Shown piece by piece: positions 57,836-64,000 of a stretch of DNA of 64,000 nucleotides. A program made the position numbers and the translations under genes. The stretch is from the NCBI GenBank assembly GCA_030847615.1, contig JAUMIR010000002.1:193733809-193797808 (forward strand). The letters are read 5' to 3'. The notes below the pieces were generated by a model. The model worked only from the letters and a program-made list of their open reading frames with translations, was not told the origin of the DNA and did no database searches. Numbering within the stretch: position 1 is the stretch's first letter; each line of letters begins with the position of its first letter. Source of the DNA: Gambelia wislizenii (Eukaryota; Chordata; Lepidosauria; Squamata; Crotaphytidae).

Positions 57836-58141
57836 GGAGATTATCAGACATGGGAAAACGTGGCAAAAAAACCATGTCCCAAATCGTGTCAGAAGAATGC
57901 AACGATAACAGAAAGGACAACATTATTAGATGCCTGCGTTCTTAGCTGTTCCTGGGGCATAGCACTGGCGTGGGTGAGGCTTCACTTTTTATTGATGGGG
58001 CTAAGCCGACAATAAAAAGGACACCTTATTCATGCCTGCGCTATGCTCCCAGAACACTGAAGGGTGACATCGTCTGATAATGTCACCTGTTTCTGCTATT
58101 GCGTTCTTCTGACGTGGTTTTTGCCGCATCTGATAATCTCC
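57836..58141. mobile_element. Foldback element 2
   Basis: The ends GGAGATTATCAGACATGGG and GCATCTGATAATCTCC are the same as those of foldback element 1. AAAAAACCATGTCCC...GTGTCAGAAGAATGCAA pairs with TTGCGTTCTTCTGACGTGG, and the centre holds a TTTTTATTGATGGGGCTAAG / GCCGACAATAAAAA arm pair. It lies 92 bp from element 1. Confidence 0.9.
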
Positions 58142-58935
<794 letters not shown>

Positions 58936-59044
58936 TAAAGGATTTGATTAATTTGTGACCCGCATCCAGATTGTCACAGATCAGTAATTCTTCAATCACA
59001 ATCATCTTAGAATTCAAATAGACAGCTGTATTAAGCTCTTTTAG

Positions 59045-59182
59045 CATAAAAAGAAATAAAGGAAACCAGTAACATCTTTGAGACTACCTGGGAAGAACAA
59101 ATTTCTAGCAACATGAAAGTTTATGCTAGAAATATCTTCTTCCCAGTTAGTCAGTCTCAAAAGTGCTACTGGATTCCTTCAG
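59045..59182. repeat. Dispersed repeat fragment
   Basis: GGAAACCAGTAACATCTTTGAGACTA and the inverted AGTCTCAAAAGTGCTACTGG flank a small palindrome, ACATGAAAGTTTATGC. It is related in wording to 57375-57433 and 57745-57776. Confidence 0.5.
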
Positions 59183-59704
59183 TTAATTTAGAATGCCTAT
59201 TAAGAGGTATTAAACAGAACACACATACACACAAATGACAGGGAGTATTTTTTGTGAGCTCCTTTTCTGCCACAAATGCAGGAGAGCCCCAAATATAGCA
59301 ACTTTTACACCAAAATGGAATTTCAAAAATTTGACAGAACTCTAATCCAAAAACAAGCCAAGGGCAGATGAGGGGAGTCATCCATAGTTAACTTTTCAGT
59401 TCCCACTCAGATTCTGATCCAATATTTAATCAATTCCCCTATAATTAATTTTTTCTTTTCACCAATTACTATGGCCTCCACAAATTATTTTTTTAAAAAA
59501 TTAAATGGTCATGATTCCATTTGGGAGAAGAAATCAGGGCTCAAAAACAGGATAGAGAAGAAAAAGGAAAGAGGCCAAGGAAGGAGATGAGCAGTGGGGA
59601 AGTAAAAGGAAGGAACATCAGGTTTAGGGAGTGCATCAGGGGAGGAAAAAGATGGAGCAAGGACTGGGGCAGTGCAGAGGAAACAGGGAGACTTGAAATA
59701 GGAT

Positions 59705-59850
59705 GGGGAAGTTTACAAATTCTTTAGCCTTCTCTGCCAAAGAGTGCATATGCCTCACCAAACTACAAATCCCAGGGTTCTATAGGAAGGAACCATGGCA
59801 AATAAGCCAGATTCAAACTGGATTATTTGTGTAGTGTGGATTTGGTTTAG
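59705..59850. mobile_element. TIR MITE (family F), right half
   Basis: TTTAGCCTTCTCTGCCAAAG, then CAAACTACAAATCCCAGGG and GGATTATTTGTGTAGTGTGG, closely matching 8185-8280. The left half is missing. Confidence 0.72.
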
Positions 59851-60950
59851 CATCAGCTATCTGTCTGGCACAGTGATGGGTAGGAAAACATGTACGAATC
59901 AAGAGAAGCCAAGCCACACACCCAGCCTCACCCCCACGACCCATCTCCACTACAAAGTAGGATCTCCTCCAGCCCAGATAATTTAATGTTTGGCAGTGTA
60001 GTCAAGGCATTCTTCTCTCTTTCTCTCCTCCTCAAAATCTTTCTCCATCCCTTTCCCACCCACACTGCAAACACACTCTATCCTATTTTCCCCTCTTCCT
60101 GGAGGAAAATAATCCCCATCCCATGCAGTTAGGTTTAGGGAAAAAACCTTCCATTGGTATTAATTACATTTTTGAAAAGCTTGAGTTGCATATGATTGCA
60201 GTGCATGGAGAAGGGAAGGGTAGCCCTCCAACCCCCATCCCCTCCAACATTTCACAGATGAAAACCAGGAAATGTGTGGCCAAGCAACATCAGAGTGTGG
60301 TCAAGATGGCAAAAGTTATTAATGAGGAAGAACAGACAAGCTAGGAGAGGCTGTAGCAGTTTACATTTGCCTCGGCCTACAGGGCAGTACAAGATTCCAT
60401 CCTCTCCTCCCTGCTGAGTTAATTTAGTACATACTGCTTTTGCAGTCTGAACTCAGTTTGCAGCAATAGGAGTAGGCTGATAACAAAATGGAAAGTGGAA
60501 GGAAGAGACAGAAAATGGGACATTTTAAAAGCAGCTAGAAAGTGGAAGACGAGGATTAATTGGGATTGCCCCTGCAAATCAGGACAGTTTGAGGCTATAC
60601 ATTTCAAATTGTCCCTTCCTCAAATTGACACAGTCATGGTGGGAGCAAACTCCTCTTCAGTTTGTACTAATAGCTGGTCACTGCCCTTGAAAACTGATCC
60701 AGGGCTCTGGAAAACTGATTCAGGATTTGGGCCTTCACAGCAACATCCTTGGCTCCATCTGCAAAAAAAAAGTAGAAGAGGAAGGAAATAGGCACTTTTC
60801 ATATGCCACGTCTGCTTTTCTTCTCAGGTTATAAATCATGGGGGTGGGAGGGAAGAACTAAACTCAGTGTAGATTATGTAAAATTCCACTCAATAAACAA
60901 GAAAGCATGTTTATATTAATGCTTGGATTACAAATTGTGTATACGAAGCT

Positions 60951-61274
60951 TGAGTCTCCCTTATCTGAAATGCTTGGGACCAGAGGTATTTTGGATTTTG
61001 GAACACTTGCATATACATTATGAGATATCTTGGAGATGGGAGCCAAGTCTACACACAAAAATCATTTATGTTTCATATATTGTATACCTTATACACATAG
61101 CCTGAAGGTAATTTTATACACAATATTTCAAATAATTTTGTGCATGGAACAAAGCTTGTGTACACTGAACCATCAGAAAGCCAAAGTATCACTATCTCAA
61201 CCACTCATATGGACAATTTTGGATTTTGGAATATTTCAGATTTCGGAATTCCTGATAAGGGAGATTAACCTGTA
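60951..61274. mobile_element. Pogo/Tigger-type MITE resembling a mammalian family
   Basis: TGAGTCTCCCTTATCTGAAATGC on the left and GGAATTCCTGATAAGGGAGATTAACCTGTA on the right are inverted ends. The interior contains TGGGACCAGAGGTATTTTGG, GAGATATCTTGGAGATGGGA and AACCATCAGAAAGCCAAAG. From memory this is very similar to a Tigger-derived short element found in human DNA (I think MER44-like; unverified). Confidence 0.85.
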
Positions 61275-61313
61275 TGTATATCTTGGGCAGGGAGGGAAAG
61301 GATGTAACAAAAT

Positions 61314-61555
61314 TACAGTTGTTCCTTCATATCTGCTGGGGTTTGGTTTCAGGACCAACCCCCCGGTGGGTACCAAAATCCATGAATACTCAAGTCCCAT
61401 TATATGCATTGGCATAACAAAATGGTGACCCTTATATAAGATGGCAAAATCAAGATTTGCTTTGTAGATTGTTATTATTTTTTAAAGAATATTTTCAAGC
61501 CGTGAATACTTAAATCTATGGATACCAAATCCATGGATACAGAGGGACAACTGTA
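61314..61555. mobile_element. Pogo/Tigger-type MITE, complete
   Basis: TACAGTTGTTCCTTCATATC and CAGAGGGACAACTGTA are inverted ends with TA borders. It closely matches 53718-53952 throughout. It lies 39 bp from the previous element. Confidence 0.93.
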
Positions 61556-62275
61556 TATAGATGTTACAATCTTAAACAAACGTGTAGAAGAAAAATAAGT
61601 ATAGGTATTTAGTGTTCAGAGCCAACACTGAAAGTGGAGATTCAGTTGAAAAAAAATGTTGAATTCACTGAAGCAATCTGTTGTGGATTCTCAGAATCAT
61701 TGTTCCATTTTGTTGAACTAATCTTTGCAGGTTCCAGGAAATGTGAAATCCCAGTCTATTGACTCTAATCAACAAATCAATACATACTTTTGTAGAGCAG
61801 TCTTCAGTTTACTAAGATTTCTTTCCACTAACACTCAGAAGCCATTTGTTTGTTGAGCTCACACAGGCTACAAGTGTACACTAAATTCTTACGTTTATAT
61901 TCATTCCAGCTGGTCTGTTTGAATTGTCATGCTTTACGCTTCAGGTCTGAAAATTGGTTTCTTTCAGTATGCATAGAAGAGATGCAAGCATGTGAGGAAA
62001 AGGACCAAAGGGACTGAATTGCATCCATACTGCAGAGTAGGACAGCCAAGGTTGAATAACGTATCTTCCCATGAGATCTCACTGGTATTGTTGGTCCAAT
62101 GCTACAAGGAAGTAATTGCAAGTTTGCCATTTCCCATGTCAAACAAGTCTATTTTCCTGGCCCAACATCTCGTGTCTCTCTCAACTTCCTTGAAGGAAAA
62201 GTGTGCAATTGCACATGGTAATCTCTAGAGATCCTTAATTTGTGGTTGCTTTCAGAAAGGCTGAAAGGCAGATAT

Positions 62276-62400
62276 TGGGCTTGTCTAGACCAGCCAGAAT
62301 ATGCTGTCTTCCATACAATGTATTCTGGTCCCAGAGCTGGCCTGTCCCCCCGCCCCACAGCCCGGCCCTGTTACTGAGATGAAATGGGTGGAAGTCCCTT
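62276..62400. mobile_element. MITE (family H), left end only
   Basis: GGGCTTGTCTAGACCAGCC and TATTCTGGTCCCAGAGCTGG match the left end of 45202-45724. The rest is lost. Confidence 0.6.
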
Positions 62401-63054
62401 TAGATTCTGGCCTATATCTATGTGCACATAACTGGCATAAATACATACTGTTACCTTGTTAATCACAGCATACATCTAGCTTATCCTCCTCTGTTGTCTC
62501 CCAGGTTGGAGTTTGGATTGTGAGCTCTTCTGAAGCATGCTCATGATCTCATAACAACAAATATGACAGACATGTTCTTCCCTAACTTGGTGCCCTCTGG
62601 ATATTTTGGACTGCACTTCCCATCATCCTTGACCACTGGCTGTGGTGAATGTTGCTTATGCCAACTTTAACCCAAAACATTTACAGGGTACAGGGGCCAG
62701 ATGGGAAGTTGACAAAAAAAGTGAAGTATTGTGTACATCATAGCATGGTATCAACCTATCCAGTGAAGAGTTTTGTACCAAGGAATGAAACAACTGCTGG
62801 CCCTATTTTTGTTTCCAAGAACAGCAAGTTTCCCATAGTTTGGAGGGGGGGGGGTTAAAATGTGGAAGTAGGATCTGACAAATGTTTCAAAACAAGAAAA
62901 TGGATGTGTGTTTGTCTCCTATGAGGTGGAGGAGGGATTGCTTTTCAGCTTCCACCACACATTTCCCTTATCTAAGAGAATCCAATATACTCACTTTCAT
63001 TTTAAGCCAGAAATAACTAGTAGCGTAATTAACATTAATAGATGCTGAATTGAG

Positions 63055-63655
63055 GGCTTATCTATATGAGGCCAAAAAAAAAAAAAAGGAGTGCCTCGTA
63101 GTAATGGCATTTTGCATGCAATTGTCTTAATGGTGTTTTGTCCCCATAAGCTTCACATGCACGATGGTGGCCATGAGTGATTTACTCATGTTTGTACTTA
63201 CCTCAATTTGCCACCACCAGACTTAAAAAAAAAATGTCCAAGGTGTGATAGAGCAATTTTTTGATTTAACAGAAAAGGAAAAGAAAACACCACCCTGTTT
63301 TCTCACCTTAGCACTCGTTCACTAAGACGAAAATCCAACATGGTGGCAGTGGGCACTTGCCTTGTTAGCAAGCCCTGCCTCCCACGCTCACCCAGCCAAT
63401 CAGCTTTGTGCTTCCTTGCCTATGGGAAAGCAATTCATATCAAATTGCTTGTCCCAACACGCATGAATGCACGTTCCCCTCATTGTTTTTTTTTTTTAAA
63501 CCAGGCTGCGTAGGTTTTTCCTGCAGTTTTTTTTTTTAATGTTTTGGGGGCCCCTGCTTCCCAATATGGCAAAACAATATGGAATGCCATTAAAACAAGT
63601 AGGATTCTCCTTACATTCTGTGAGAAGCATTTTCACCATTTAGACAACCCCTCAG
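63055..63655 (-). mobile_element. Family-E MITE, complete
   Basis: GGGCTTATCTATATGAGGCC on the left and CATTTAGACAACCCC on the right. The interior words GGTAATGGCATTTTG-type, GATGGTGGCCATGAGTGATT, CCAATCAGCTTTGTGCTTCC and GGAATGCCATTAAAACAAGT are in the same order as in 37842-40147. Confidence 0.85.
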
Positions 63656-63714
63656 TTTCTGAAGGCACCTGAGGGTCATTTTAAAAATTACTGTACAGTC
63701 AAGACACTCTCGTT

Positions 63715-64000
63715 AGTGCAAAATACAACTGCTAGAGAACTAACTGGGACCTCTCAGTGAGCCATATCTCATATGTGTTGGGGGGGGATTCTTTTAACTA
63801 CTAAGTTAAAAGCCCTGTTTCCAAGCCCTGTTCACAAGGCTCATGCTTACTTTTCAAAGCCTAACTGGCTTCCTTACCACCCTGTCCACTGGTAACCCTC
63901 CACCAACTGAGATGAATGGTGGCCAGGGAAAAGACTGTGGAATTCTCTACTTATGCAATTCTCCCTAGAGGTTCTCACCTGGTACCTGCCTTAACCTCTT
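63715..64000 (+). pseudogene. Possible LINE reverse-transcriptase C-terminal remnant
   Basis: The broken translation has VQNTTARELTGTS near the left and GKRLWNSLLMQFSLEVLTWY near the right, resembling the spaced QNxAAR and LWNSLP blocks of L2/CR1-like proteins. The middle is decayed and the window ends inside it. Confidence 0.4.

Overview
This window is vertebrate nuclear DNA, most likely from a squamate reptile (lizard). It has intron-split genes, a squamate-type repeat mix (5S rRNA-derived SINEs, tRNA-derived Sauria-type SINEs, a BovB 3' end, CR1 and L2 LINEs, many short DNA-transposon derivatives) and long dinucleotide tracts. I could not assign a species.

The only cellular protein-coding gene I can support is cytoglobin (CYGB) on the + strand. 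Coding exon 1 (18586-18728, 143 nt) and exon 2 (58530-58761, 232 nt) carry the two canonical vertebrate globin splice positions and join in frame to give residues 1-125, including both heme-ligand histidines. Exon 3 and the 3' end are not in the window. The two exons are separated by a 39.8 kb intron. At position 83, where the mammalian protein has the cysteine that pairs with Cys38, this gene encodes arginine.

Layout. (1) 1-5.4 kb is a nested transposon block: a CR1 LINE on the + strand broken by two inverted-repeat DNA elements, one of which contains a pogo/Tigger-type element filled with a GC-rich hairpin minisatellite. (2) 5.4-18 kb is the CYGB 5' flank, with SINEs, hAT-type MITEs and pogo-type MITEs and no recognised gene. 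(3) 18.0-18.6 kb is the CYGB 5' UTR or promoter zone, rich in CT/CA tracts. (4) 18.7-58.5 kb is intron 1. It holds a BovB 3' end, a 5'-truncated L2 with an uninterrupted 498-codon reverse transcriptase frame (antisense to CYGB) inserted into an older MITE, a second minisatellite-filled MITE, several further TIR families and two adjacent foldback elements. (5) 58.8-64 kb is the start of intron 2, with a CT/GT tract 58 bp past the exon 2 donor and three more DNA-element copies.

Most long open frames in the window come from GC-rich tandem repeats or transposon remains, not host genes. I found no rRNA, tRNA or other RNA gene beyond SINE heads derived from them, and no CRISPR array or prokaryotic-type system. 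All repeat family names are by recognition from memory and have not been checked against a repeat library.
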